A stretch of 64,000 bases of DNA, from positions 124,001 through 188,000 of the forward strand of contig NZ_WIXK01000004.1 of NCBI RefSeq assembly GCF_009617595.1, in the 5' to 3' direction. The notes below the pieces were generated by a model, which worked only from the letters and a program-made list of their open reading frames with translations, was not told where the DNA came from and did not search any database. A program made the position numbers and the translations under genes. This DNA is from Tritonibacter aquimaris (GTDB taxonomy: Bacteria > Pseudomonadota > Alphaproteobacteria > Rhodobacterales > Rhodobacteraceae). Below, one piece after another: positions 1 to 8,706 of this stretch (positions are counted from its first letter, which is position 1; every line of letters begins with the position of its first letter).

Positions 1-3000
1 GCATCATCATAGTCTGCGACCGCAGATTTGGCGTGTTTCGACAGCGCCGCCATCAGCGCAAAGTCTTCGGTCAGCACCAGATTGCGCGCCGCCTTGTCAC
101 GGGCGATCTGATGTGCGTCTTTACCCACACGTTTTGCAGCAAGCGTCTGCGCCATTTCCATCACGACGTAGGAATTCACCAGGCGGAACATCTCTTCGGT
201 GTCCATATCACCGTAATCCGGTGTCTTCCCCAGATGGACGGGGCGGCCGTTTTTCCAGGCCTGTTTCAGCTCAGAGACCTGATGCGCGGCAAGCGCCGTC
301 GACAGCTCGTCAATCAGGTCTTTGCGCGATTTCGCTTTGAGGATCTCATCCGCGTCTTGGTACTGCAGCAGCGCTTTGGGCATGACCCAAGCCATGTTCT
401 CTTGGGTGTGCTCCCAATCTTCGAGCAACTTGCGACCTTTGGCAGACCCAGTTGCGTCCACATGCCATTGCAGCATCTGATGCACGGCGTCGCGGTGGAT
501 TTCCGCCTCAGCTGAGCCATCGGTCAATGTGCCCATGAATACCGAGTCCCGGCTCAGCATTTCGGGCAGGCGGCCTTCGGGGTCATATTGATAGGCAAAA
601 CCACCAGACATGCCATTGCCGTAACCTTTGGAAAAACCACCAAGGTTCAAGATCGCGCCGTTGGTCATATATTCGGCGCAGAAATCCCCCACACCTTCAA
701 CAACGGCTGTTGCACCGGAATTGCGCACCGCAAAACGGTCACCGGCCTGACCTTCAACAAAGGTGCGCCCACCGGTTGCGCCAAACAGCGCGAAATTGCC
801 GATCAGCACGTTTTCCGCAGCAGACCCACCACCCGGTGAGCGCACGATAATTTCACCGCCACAGGCACCTTTGCCAACACCGTCGTTGCAGGTGCCGGTG
901 TGCTCCATCACCATGCCGTCGTTGCAAAAGGCTCCAAAGCTTTGACCGGCTGAACCCTGTGTCACAACCCGCACCGATTGCGGCTGCAGATAACGGCGAC
1001 CACGCATATCCTGCAATGCCGCAGCGGGCAGGGTTTTTACCTCATGGTTCAGTATGCGTTCAATATCGATCGCAAGCTGGCCACCAACCGATTTGTTGCG
1101 ATTGTTGAGCGGCTCATTTGGCATCAGCTCAATCTGGGTTTCATCGCTGTCAAACAGGCGCGCCTGCATCTGTTCCAGCAGGCGGTCATCCACCTCAAAG
1201 TCGCGCTCCAGATAGATCGGGTTTGCAACCGGGTTCTCTGGCACGCAGGTGAGCATATCACGCAGGTTCAGCTGCCCGACTGATGATGGGTGATCCAGCA
1301 GATGCAGAAGGTCAGAACGCCCACGGGCTTCTTCAAGGCTTTTGAGGCCAAGATCGGCAAGTATTTCGCGGGTTTCATGCGCAATGTTCAACAGGTATTG
1401 CGCCAGCGCGCGCGGGTCCCCATCAAACACTTCGGGGTTTGTGGTCAGACCCGCCGGGCATTTCACGTTGCAGTTCTTTGCCATGACGCATTTCAGCATC
1501 ATCAGGGCCGTGGTGCCAAACTCAAAGCTGTCGCCGCCAAGCAGGGCACCTTTTACAACGTCGGTGCCGGTCTGCATTGCGCCGGAGCAGCGCAGAATAA
1601 CCTTCTGGCGGATGCCATTTGCACAGAGCGCCTGATGTACCTCGGCGATGCCAATTTCCGCCGCACGGCCAGTGTATTTCAGCGACGTTACTGACGCCGC
1701 ACCGGTGCCACCGGTATTGCCTGCGACGTTGATCACATCTGCGCCCGCTTTGGCGACGCCCACCGCAATGGTGCCGATGCCCTCGGATGATACCAATTTC
1801 ACAACCACCCGAACCCGCGCCGCTTTGGCGTCGTGGATCAGCTGGCCCAGGTCTTCGATCGAATAGGTGTCATGGTGGGGTGGGGGGCTGATCAGCTCTA
1901 CACCCGGTGTCCCGCCACGGGCGGCGGCGATTTCAACGGTGACCTTGGGCGCGGGCAGCTGGCCACCTTCGCCGGGTTTTGCACCCTGACCGATCTTGAT
2001 TTCGATCTCTTCCAGGTTTGGTTCCGCCAGATAGCCCGCCCAGACCCCAAAACGGCCAGAGGCAAACTGTTTAATGCGTGACGCACGAATGGTGCCATAA
2101 CGTGAGATATGCTCGCCGCCTTCGCCAGAGTTTGACATGCCGCCAACCATATTGGTGCCATGCGCCACCGCCTCATGGGCAGAGGCCACCAGCGCACCAT
2201 GCGACATCGCACCAGATGCAAGGCGCGGGGTGATTGCAGAAGCCGGTTCAACCTCTTCCAACGGTAGGCGATCCAGAGCAGGGCGGAGGCGTGATACGTA
2301 ATCCAACGCCCAGCCTTTAGCGGTGACATTCAAGGCATCACCGCTCACAGCGTGATCCAGAACATCATCGCCAAAACGTTCAACCAGGGTCTGGCGCAGC
2401 GCGTCCAAGCGGCCAATGTCTTTGGCTTTGGGGCCGGTTAGGCGCAGCACGAACTGATCATCAGACAGTTGTTCAACCTGAATGCCCCGGATCACAAAAT
2501 CACGGTTGCCTTCACGGTTGAAGAGCATCATTTCCTTTTTGATATCAGAGACCTTGTCCATAAAGGTGATATCAGCCGGGAAGGCCAGCACATCGCGCAG
2601 GGCAGCCGGGCGTTGATGGCGTTCATCAGACATCATCCGGCTAAAGGCGCGATAGCCCGGAGTGATCGCAAAATGGTTGATCTTCTCGGTGCTCAGCTTG
2701 TCAAAGCTTGTGTTCACATAGCCGTCGTCGCTGATGCCAAAGGCGTCGTCCATCTGGCGCAGGGTCAACAGGCGCAGCGGGTCGTTTTCCTCGTCGCTGC
2801 CTTCATCGGCAAAGCTGATTTTTTCCTCGGTCAGATCAACAAAGCCACGCACCGCGATAGTGCCATAGCTGTGGCCCGCGCCCTCGGAACGTTCTTTAAA
2901 AAGGCCGAGCATAGGCACGTCGCTGTCGCTTACAACAGTAAGCGCGCGCTGGTGCCAATCCGCAACCGATTGGGCCACGGTGTCAAACCGCACGCCACCA

Positions 3001-5249
3001 ACGGGGGATTTCATATTGGGCAGGTATTTTTTGAACACCCGGTCATTGGTGTCGAGGAAGTTCGGCTCAAAGAATTCACCGCCAGAATAGCTTTCGACGG
3101 TGCAAAGCCCAACCTTGCCCATGGTTTTCATCAGCGCCTTTTCGGCACCTTTTTTGAACTTTCCATAGGCCTCGATACATTTGTCGTTGGCACCAAACAG
3201 CTCTTCGGCGCGCATACGTACCCCCAGCGGGTAAACCGCAGCGGCCCCAAAGCCAAGCGCACAGGCGATGTGGTGCGAGGATGCGATCTGGCCGCTCTCC
3301 ACCACCAGCGATACCTTCAGGCGCAGACCTTCTTCGATCAGGCGCTGGTTTACCGCCGACACCGCAAGGGTCATTGGCATGGCCGCGCGGTCTGATGCGA
3401 TCTGGCGATCCGTCAGGATGGCGATACCGCCTTTTTCGCGGGCGAATTCCACCACGTCATCAGCGACTGCATCCAGCGCCGCTTCAAGTGCGGCCTCATT
3501 GGCGTCACCATCGCCGAAGACAGGGGTATAAAGAATGTCAAAGCGCGCCCAGGGGGTCAGATCCTGCGCTTTGATTTTCAGCATGTCAGACATGCGCAGA
3601 ACTGGCGAATTGATCACGATCTGGCGCGAACGAGATTTGCCAAGATGTGGCTTTTCCCCTAGCGCCACACGCAAGGTCATACCATCTGCTTCGCGGATGG
3701 AATCAAGCGGCGGGTTGGTCACCTGTGCAAACCGCTGGCTGAAATATTTGGCAACGCCGCCCTCGGTATCAGACAATGCGTTGATAGCATTGCCGTATCC
3801 CATGGCTGAGACCTTCTCGACCCCGGTTTGTAGAACCGGATCCATCAGGAATTTGAAGCTCTCCTGGTTAAGCGTATAAGCCACATAGCGGGCGGGGCGC
3901 TCAAGGTCGCCTTCATAGCGCAGTGCCGCGGCCTTGGGATCACCTTCGGCATCTGGCAGCTCATCGACGTTTACGCGTGCCGCCTCAAGCAGGGCAGGGT
4001 AGTCCGCCTGCGCCGCTAGCAACTCAAGCGCTTCGCGGGTCTCAAATATTCGGTTCTGGCTGTGATCAAAATAGATCATGCCACCGGCTTCGACACGGCC
4101 ACGGCGAATGACGCTTTCCGGTGCAAAGCTGATCTGGCCCGCTTCTGACATCACGGCAAGATATTCGCGGGTCTCAACCGAGCGCAGCGGACGCAGGCCC
4201 AGTCGATCCAGGCGGGCCCCGATGATATTACCATCGCCAAAGACAAGCGCGGCGGGGCCATCATTTTTCTCTTCCGAGAGAGAAAAAAATTCGAGCATCG
4301 CTTTGATGTCATCCGACAGCTGGGCGTCGTTTTCCCAGGCTGGTGGCATCATCGCAACAACGGCGGTCAACAGGTCAAGCCCTTCGTCAAACACCCGTGC
4401 GTTCAGGGTTTGGTCAAGGCGGCAGCTGTCAGACTGGCCTTTGGGGCGAATGATCGCCTTGGAACGCGCCAGTGCTATCGCGGCCTCGCTCAGGCGGTTT
4501 TTCTTGTCGGTGTTCAGCTCGCCATTGTGCGCCATCAGCCGGAACGGCTGCGCCATCGAGGGGTGCGGATCAGTGTTGGTCGAGAACCGCGTATGGAAAT
4601 ACATGGTATGCACCGCATGATCCGGGTCTGAGAGATCCTCATAATAGGGGATGATTTCCCAGGAATTCAGGCGGCCCTTAAATACCTGCGTGCGCGCAGA
4701 CAGCGACAGCGGGTACAGCCCATCAAGCGATTTGTCGGTGTAGGCAACCGCTTCAATCGCCAAGAGCGCCTGGTGGATCTTGGCATCCAACTCAGCACCG
4801 CGCAGATTTTCGGGAGCAGAGAATACCCACTGGCGGATCGGCAGCTGCCATTTCACACCGCGTTCCCCAATGGCTGCGTTGTTGACTGGCACATCACGTG
4901 TCAGCAAAACTTCAAAGCCAAAGTCCGCCAAAGTGTCGCGTACAAACTCAGCCGTGCGTTCATGTTGCGACGCATCGGCGGGCATAAAGAAGTTGCCAAC
5001 GCCAAAGGCACCCGCTTTCAGCTCTTGGCCCGTAAGTTTGCTGAAGAAATTCAACGACAGATCAACGGAAATGCCCGCGCCATCGCCAACACCTTCGGAG
5101 GACATCCCCCCGCGGTGTGGCACGGCGCAGAGGGCTTCGTGACCCTTCAACAAAAGATCGTGGGTTTGCTGGCCATCTTTACGTGTCAGAAAACCAACGC
5201 CGCAGGCGCTGTGTTCTTGGCTGGGATCATAAAGACCCGTGTTGATCAT
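1..5249 (-). CDS. gltB: Glutamate synthase large-subunit-like protein (3' end beyond window)
   Basis: About 1749 codons are visible and the gene continues past the left edge, so it is longer than a normal bacterial GltB (about 1500). In the family this enzyme makes glutamate from glutamine and 2-oxoglutarate. The N-terminus has the class II glutamine amidotransferase Cys (C16 in HSACGVGF) after a 15-residue propeptide. The FMN-binding synthase domain follows, with GAMSHGAL and GEGGEHISRYG in the middle and GGTGAASVTSLKYTG later. The Fe-S cysteines C1254, C1260 and C1264 come next, then a GXGXG beta-helix domain (GGFSKGFGNGMSGG). The extra C-terminal part is unassigned. Fe-S spacing is C-x5-C-x3-C instead of C-x5-C-x4-C, so this is probably the divergent 'glutamate synthase-related' clade rather than the housekeeping GltB. 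No gltD lies beside it on the visible side. The start is ATG at 5249, with a possible TTG at 5261 that has a better Shine-Dalgarno sequence; an in-frame stop lies just upstream. Confidence 0.85.
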   Translation of the reverse strand, partial: MINTGLYDPSQEHSACGVGFLTRKDGQQTHDLLLKGHEALCAVPHRGGMSSEGVGDGAGISVDLSLNFFSKLTGQELKAGAFGVGNFFMPADASQHERTAEFVRDTLADFGFEVLLTRDVPVNNAAIGERGVKWQLPIRQWVFSAPENLRGAELDAKIHQALLAIEAVAYTDKSLDGLYPLSLSARTQVFKGRLNSWEIIPYYEDLSDPDHAVHTMYFHTRFSTNTDPHPSMAQPFRLMAHNGELNTDKKNRLSEAAIALARSKAIIRPKGQSDSCRLDQTLNARVFDEGLDLLTAVVAMMPPAWENDAQLSDDIKAMLEFFSLSEEKNDGPAALVFGDGNIIGARLDRLGLRPLRSVETREYLAVMSEAGQISFAPESVIRRGRVEAGGMIYFDHSQNRIFETREALELLAAQADYPALLEAARVNVDELPDAEGDPKAAALRYEGDLERPARYVAYTLNQESFKFLMDPVLQTGVEKVSAMGYGNAINALSDTEGGVAKYFSQRFAQVTNPPLDSIREADGMTLRVALGEKPHLGKSRSRQIVINSPVLRMSDMLKIKAQDLTPWARFDILYTPVFGDGDANEAALEAALDAVADDVVEFAREKGGIAILTDRQIASDRAAMPMTLAVSAVNQRLIEEGLRLKVSLVVESGQIASSHHIACALGFGAAAVYPLGVRMRAEELFGANDKCIEAYGKFKKGAEKALMKTMGKVGLCTVESYSGGEFFEPNFLDTNDRVFKKYLPNMKSPVGGVRFDTVAQSVADWHQRALTVVSDSDVPMLGLFKERSEGAGHSYGTIAVRGFVDLTEEKISFADEGSDEENDPLRLLTLRQMDDAFGISDDGYVNTSFDKLSTEKINHFAITPGYRAFSRMMSDERHQRPAALRDVLAFPADITFMDKVSDIKKEMMLFNREGNRDFVIRGIQVEQLSDDQFVLRLTGPKAKDIGRLDALRQTLVERFGDDVLDHAVSGDALNVTAKGWALDYVSRLRPALDRLPLEEVEPASAITPRLASGAMSHGALVASAHEAVAHGTNMVGGMSNSGEGGEHISRYGTIRASRIKQFASGRFGVWAGYLAEPNLEEIEIKIGQGAKPGEGGQLPAPKVTVEIAAARGGTPGVELISPPPHHDTYSIEDLGQLIHDAKAARVRVVVKLVSSEGIGTIAVGVAKAGADVINVAGNTGGTGAASVTSLKYTGRAAEIGIAEVHQALCANGIRQKVILRCSGAMQTGTDVVKGALLGGDSFEFGTTALMMLKCVMAKNCNVKCPAGLTTNPEVFDGDPRALAQYLLNIAHETREILADLGLKSLEEARGRSDLLHLLDHPSSVGQLNLRDMLTCVPENPVANPIYLERDFEVDDRLLEQMQARLFDSDETQIELMPNEPLNNRNKSVGGQLAIDIERILNHEVKTLPAAALQDMRGRRYLQPQSVRVVTQGSAGQSFGAFCNDGMVMEHTGTCNDGVGKGACGGEIIVRSPGGGSAAENVLIGNFALFGATGGRTFVEGQAGDRFAVRNSGATAVVEGVGDFCAEYMTNGAILNLGGFSKGYGNGMSGGFAYQYDPEGRLPEMLSRDSVFMGTLTDGSAEAEIHRDAVHQMLQWHVDATGSAKGRKLLEDWEHTQENMAWVMPKALLQYQDADEILKAKSRKDLIDELSTALAAHQVSELKQAWKNGRPVHLGKTPDYGDMDTEEMFRLVNSYVVMEMAQTLAAKRVGKDAHQIARDKAARNLVLTEDFALMAALSKHAKSAVADYDD

Positions 5250-5556
5250 TTTATCGTACAATTCGCTCGCCTTTGGGTGGCCCGGTGGAGACTCATCCGG
5301 TCACAATGCGTGTCACCGTACAGAGCAATCGGGGCGTTCATGGATTTTGCGGGAGTCTGGCGAGGGTACGCTGCCGTTTCGGGGTACCAGTCTGCTTGAC
5401 GAAGGATTTCTTAACTTGAAAAGCTGATTTTTTCAAGTCGGACGCAGATTTAAGAATGTCGTGACGGTTTAGTTTATTGTTTTTGTTTTATTATTTGGTC
5501 TGACAATTTTGTTTTGATACACTTGCGCAAGCAGAATTTTGGATGTGAACGTGCAG
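5250..5556. other. AT-rich intergenic region upstream of the glutamate synthase gene
   Basis: There is no coding sequence here. The region holds the leader and presumed promoter of the minus-strand glutamate synthase gene. A strong dyad is visible: ACTTGAAAA at 5414-5422 faces TTTTCAAGT at 5430-5438, and an outer pair, TTCTTAA (5408-5414) and TTAAGAA (5450-5456), lies around it. Bases 5460-5530 are very rich in T and A. The dyad could be an operator or an attenuator hairpin; the sequence does not decide. Confidence 0.5.
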
Positions 5557-6258
5557 TTAGTTCTTATCTATCTGACCCGCTTTATAGCGCTGCAATGCAC
5601 GTGCGATCAGTTCCGGCACCCCAGGCAATGCCCCAACCACCGGCAGTGTTTCCCCCCGAAAGCCAGCATATTCAAGCGCTTCGGGCACATCGTCCCGCAC
5701 GTGGTCCCCGGCTTGTGCAAAGAATGGCACGCAAAAGCTTTGTTCTGGTAAGTGCCGTGCTGCATCGGCAATTGAGGGGGCCTGTTCTACAAAACCACAA
5801 GAAATCCGGGGGCCGGGCAGCGCTTTGCATAGGGCGCGCGCAAAGAAATAGGCCGCCGCCGCCGCCATCGGTCCACGTGCCGATCCATGCGCAGCGAGCA
5901 GGATGTCGATATTGTCGATCGTCCAGTTGTTTCTATCAGCGGCCTCTCGCATTGCCCGTGCGGCCAATGGGGCAAGATCTGCATCCAGCCCAAACGGGGG
6001 GGCTATGTTGACCTCAATCCCCTCCAGACGTTGCGGCAGAACCGATGTGGTGAAATATCCGCCCGACATAAAGAAAGGAAATACCACCGCATCTTTCTCT
6101 GCCACGGATTGAAGTTTTCCTGGCGTTGAAAGCGTCGCAGAGCGCACGTCCCATCCCTCCAGATGCTGCGCAACCTGAGCCGCAAGATCAGCCAGATCTT
6201 GTTCAGGCGCTTCGGGGGCAGATGGTTGACCATGTGCGGTCAGAATGGCAACAGGCAC
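5557..6258 (-). CDS. Sirohydrochlorin chelatase / CbiX-like protein
   Basis: This protein of about 233 residues has two CbiX/SirB-type halves. Each half carries the metal-binding His of the family: LTAHGQP near the N-terminus and LLAAHGSARGP in the middle. These enzymes insert Co, Ni or Fe into sirohydrochlorin for cobalamin, F430 or siroheme synthesis. FPFFMSGGYFT and VPFFAQAGDHV are the matching pocket segments of the two halves. I chose GTG at 6258 because it is preceded by GCGGAG at good spacing and starts just before the first conserved strand. An in-frame ATG at 6318 has no Shine-Dalgarno sequence. No other tetrapyrrole genes are adjacent, so the metal cannot be told. Confidence 0.75.
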   Translation of the reverse strand: MPVAILTAHGQPSAPEAPEQDLADLAAQVAQHLEGWDVRSATLSTPGKLQSVAEKDAVVFPFFMSGGYFTTSVLPQRLEGIEVNIAPPFGLDADLAPLAARAMREAADRNNWTIDNIDILLAAHGSARGPMAAAAAYFFARALCKALPGPRISCGFVEQAPSIADAARHLPEQSFCVPFFAQAGDHVRDDVPEALEYAGFRGETLPVVGALPGVPELIARALQRYKAGQIDKN

Positions 6259-6352
6259 GGTGCACTCCGCTTTTGTATTGGGTCGCTCTTGATCGGGCGG
6301 TTGCGAGCATGCCGCCATATCTGATCGATAGGGCAGATCTCATAGCAAGCAA

Positions 6353-6368
6353 GCTCCTATATAGGAGC
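6353..6368. promoter_or_regulatory. Perfect 16-bp palindrome upstream of the CbiX-like gene
   Basis: GCTCCTATATAGGAGC is a perfect inverted repeat about 95 bases upstream of the chosen start of the chelatase gene. It is a plausible operator for a dimeric regulator of that gene. Regulator and ligand are unknown. Confidence 0.35.
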
Positions 6369-6408
6369 AAAAAAATACATGCGTAGCAAAAACTGAAGGT
6401 TTATCAGG

Positions 6409-6437
6409 TTGACCTTCGACAAAGCTTCACATAAATC
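6409..6437 (+). promoter_or_regulatory. Probable sigma70 promoter of tRNA-Gly
   Basis: A TTGACC -35 box (6409-6414) and a weak TAAATC -10 box (6432-6437) are separated by 17 bases. The -10 box ends 14 bases before the tRNA 5' end. Confidence 0.45.
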
Positions 6438-6451
6438 ACCCCCACTGCTGA

Positions 6452-6525
6452 GCGGGTATGGTGAAATGGTATCATAAGAGCCTTCCAAGCTTAAGGTGCG
6501 GGTTCGATTCCCGCTACCCGCTCCA
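6452..6525 (+). tRNA. tRNA-Gly (anticodon TCC)
   Basis: This is a full cloverleaf of 74 bases with an encoded CCA end. The acceptor stem pairs GCGGGTA with TACCCGC, the T arm contains GGTTCGATTCC, and the anticodon loop CTTCCAA carries TCC. It reads GGA and GGG glycine codons. No integrated element is seen at its 3' end. Confidence 0.96.
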
Positions 6526-6778
6526 GAATTTCCAAATATTTTGAACGGCGTATTTTAAAACCGCCGATATGACTGTTTTGGCGGTCCTAAATCGTTTGTG
6601 CGCGCTCTGGTTGGATGACGCTTTCGCAAAGCTTTCTTTCAAAGACACGATACTTTTGGCTTGCGCGGCACTTGGCCGCTTGACCTCCGGCGCAGGTGCC
6701 GCCATGAAAAAAATCTGATCGAAGTGGGATCGATAAGGGCTATTTTTGAACAGGGCCCCAAAGTGCAAAGGAGCCACC

Positions 6779-8578
6779 ATGGCGCGACGACAGGCAGCAC
6801 CCAATGCGCAAGAAGATCGTGAGGGATCCAAAAAAATAGGGATCCTGCGCGCGCTCTGGCCGTTCATGAAGCCTTATCGGTTGTTGATCCTTGGGGCGAT
6901 GGCCGCGCTTGTTTTCACTGCCGGTGTGTCGCTGACGCTCCCATTGGCGGTGCGACGCGTGGTCGACAATTTCCGGTTTTCCGAAGCAGAGCTGCTGAAT
7001 TACTATTTCCTCGCGGCTATGGGGATCGCGGCGCTGTTGGCGTTTGGGACCGGCCTGCGCTACGCCCTTGTTACCCGGCTGGGTGAACGGGTTGTCGCCG
7101 ATATCCGCAAGGCAGTTTTTGATCGCGTGATCAGCATGAGCCCGGTTTTCTTTGAACGCATCCTGACAGGGGAAGTGCTGAGCCGGATCACCACCGATAC
7201 AACCTTGCTGCAATCGGTTATTGGCTCATCCGCGTCAATTGCACTGCGCAATCTACTGATTTTCCTGGGTGGTATGGTGTTGATGCTGCTTACGTCAGCC
7301 AAGCTTACAATGCTGGTTTTGCTGATCGTGCCGGTTGTCGTGATCCCGATCATGACGCTAGGCCGGCGTTTGCGCAAAATCAGTCGTGAAAACCAAGACT
7401 GGATTGCGGCCTCTTCGGGCAATGCTGGCGAAGCGCTGGGGGCGGTGCAGACCGTGCAGGCCTTCACCCATGAAAGCATCAGCCGGAACGCATTTTCGGA
7501 TCTCACGGAAACTGCCTATCGCAGCTCGCTGCAGCGTATCAGCACGCGCGCCTATTTGACTGTCATCGTGATTTTCCTCGTGTTCTCGGGGGTTGTTGGC
7601 GTTCTCTGGATCGGCGCAAATGATGTCCGCGCCGGTGAGATGACCGAAGGCACATTGGTGCAATTTGTGATCTATGCCGTATTGGTTGCGGGGTCGGTTG
7701 CAGCCCTTTCCGAAATCTGGAGCGAGCTTCAGCGTGCGGCGGGCGCCACCGAGCGTCTGGTTGAGCTGTTGGACACAAAAGACAGCATCACCGATCCTGT
7801 CGCGCCGAAATCCTTGCCCGCAGACCCGGCCGGACGTATCGAATTTGCCGATGTCACCTTTGAATACCCGGCTCGCCCTGGCACGCTTGCCCTTGATGCA
7901 GTGTCGCTGACAGTCGAGCCCGGCGAAACCGTGGCCTTTGTTGGCCCGTCCGGTGCCGGTAAAACCACCATCATCCAGATGCTGCAGCGCTACTATGATC
8001 CCAACAAGGGCGAAGTGCGCCTTGATGGGGTTGCCCTTAATCAGATGTTGCGCGCAGAGTTCCGCAAATCCATGGCGCTTGTGTCGCAGAGTCCGGTGAT
8101 ATTTGCCACATCGGCACGTGAAAACATCCGCTTTGGTCGTCCAGATGCCAGCGATGCTGAGATCGAAGCCGCCGCACGCGCCGCGGCAGCACATGATTTC
8201 ATCACCGCACTTCCCGAAGGCTATGACAGTTTCCTGGGCGAGCGTGGTGTGATGCTTTCCGGTGGACAGAAGCAGCGTATTGCAATTGCGCGTGCGATAT
8301 TGCGCGATGCGCCAGTGCTGCTTTTGGATGAAGCCACGTCTGCATTGGATGCGGAAAGCGAACGCCTTGTACAGGCTGCCGTGGATGAGCTGAGTCAGGA
8401 CCGCACCACATTGGTGGTCGCCCACCGCCTTGCAACCGTCAAAAAGGCGGATCGCATTGTGGTGATGGAGGAAGGGCGCATTGTGGCCATCGGCAGCCAT
8501 GATGAACTGGTGGCACAGGGCGGGCTTTATGCGCGGCTTGCGCGGCTCCAGTTCACCGATGGAATGGCCGCTGAATAG
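6779..8578 (+). CDS. ABC exporter, fused permease and ATPase (MsbA/BmrA type)
   Basis: This half-transporter of 599 residues works as a dimer in the inner membrane. An N-terminal six-helix ABC exporter domain (about residues 25-310) is followed by the nucleotide-binding domain. Walker A GPSGAGKTT is near residue 389, the signature LSGGQKQR near 490, Walker B VLLLDEATSALD near 514, and the switch His in VVAHRLAT after that. The start has an AAAGGAG Shine-Dalgarno sequence at 6767-6773. The family exports lipids, peptides or drugs; neither sequence nor neighbours reveal the substrate. The short basic N-terminus is cytoplasmic. Confidence 0.88.
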   Translation: MARRQAAPNAQEDREGSKKIGILRALWPFMKPYRLLILGAMAALVFTAGVSLTLPLAVRRVVDNFRFSEAELLNYYFLAAMGIAALLAFGTGLRYALVTRLGERVVADIRKAVFDRVISMSPVFFERILTGEVLSRITTDTTLLQSVIGSSASIALRNLLIFLGGMVLMLLTSAKLTMLVLLIVPVVVIPIMTLGRRLRKISRENQDWIAASSGNAGEALGAVQTVQAFTHESISRNAFSDLTETAYRSSLQRISTRAYLTVIVIFLVFSGVVGVLWIGANDVRAGEMTEGTLVQFVIYAVLVAGSVAALSEIWSELQRAAGATERLVELLDTKDSITDPVAPKSLPADPAGRIEFADVTFEYPARPGTLALDAVSLTVEPGETVAFVGPSGAGKTTIIQMLQRYYDPNKGEVRLDGVALNQMLRAEFRKSMALVSQSPVIFATSARENIRFGRPDASDAEIEAAARAAAAHDFITALPEGYDSFLGERGVMLSGGQKQRIAIARAILRDAPVLLLDEATSALDAESERLVQAAVDELSQDRTTLVVAHRLATVKKADRIVVMEEGRIVAIGSHDELVAQGGLYARLARLQFTDGMAAE

Positions 8579-8706
8579 CACCCACGTCTAATAAGTGTGT
8601 ATAATCCTTTCGCCACGCTTGTGAAGCTTGGCAAACTTCCGCAATTATGAAGACGCTGCAGCCAGTTTAAAGCCGCAGCGCCAAAATAAGGGAGGAGAGC
8701 AGCGCA

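Noticed and set aside
6452-6525. tRNA-Gly as an integration site for a mobile element
   Set aside because: No repeat of the tRNA 3' end and no integrase are found nearby; the recombinases in this window use the BI-1 gene tail instead.
6514-6867. Minus-strand frame spanning the gap between tRNA-Gly and the ABC exporter
   Set aside because: It covers both the tRNA 3' end and the ABC transporter start; it is most likely chance in GC-rich DNA.
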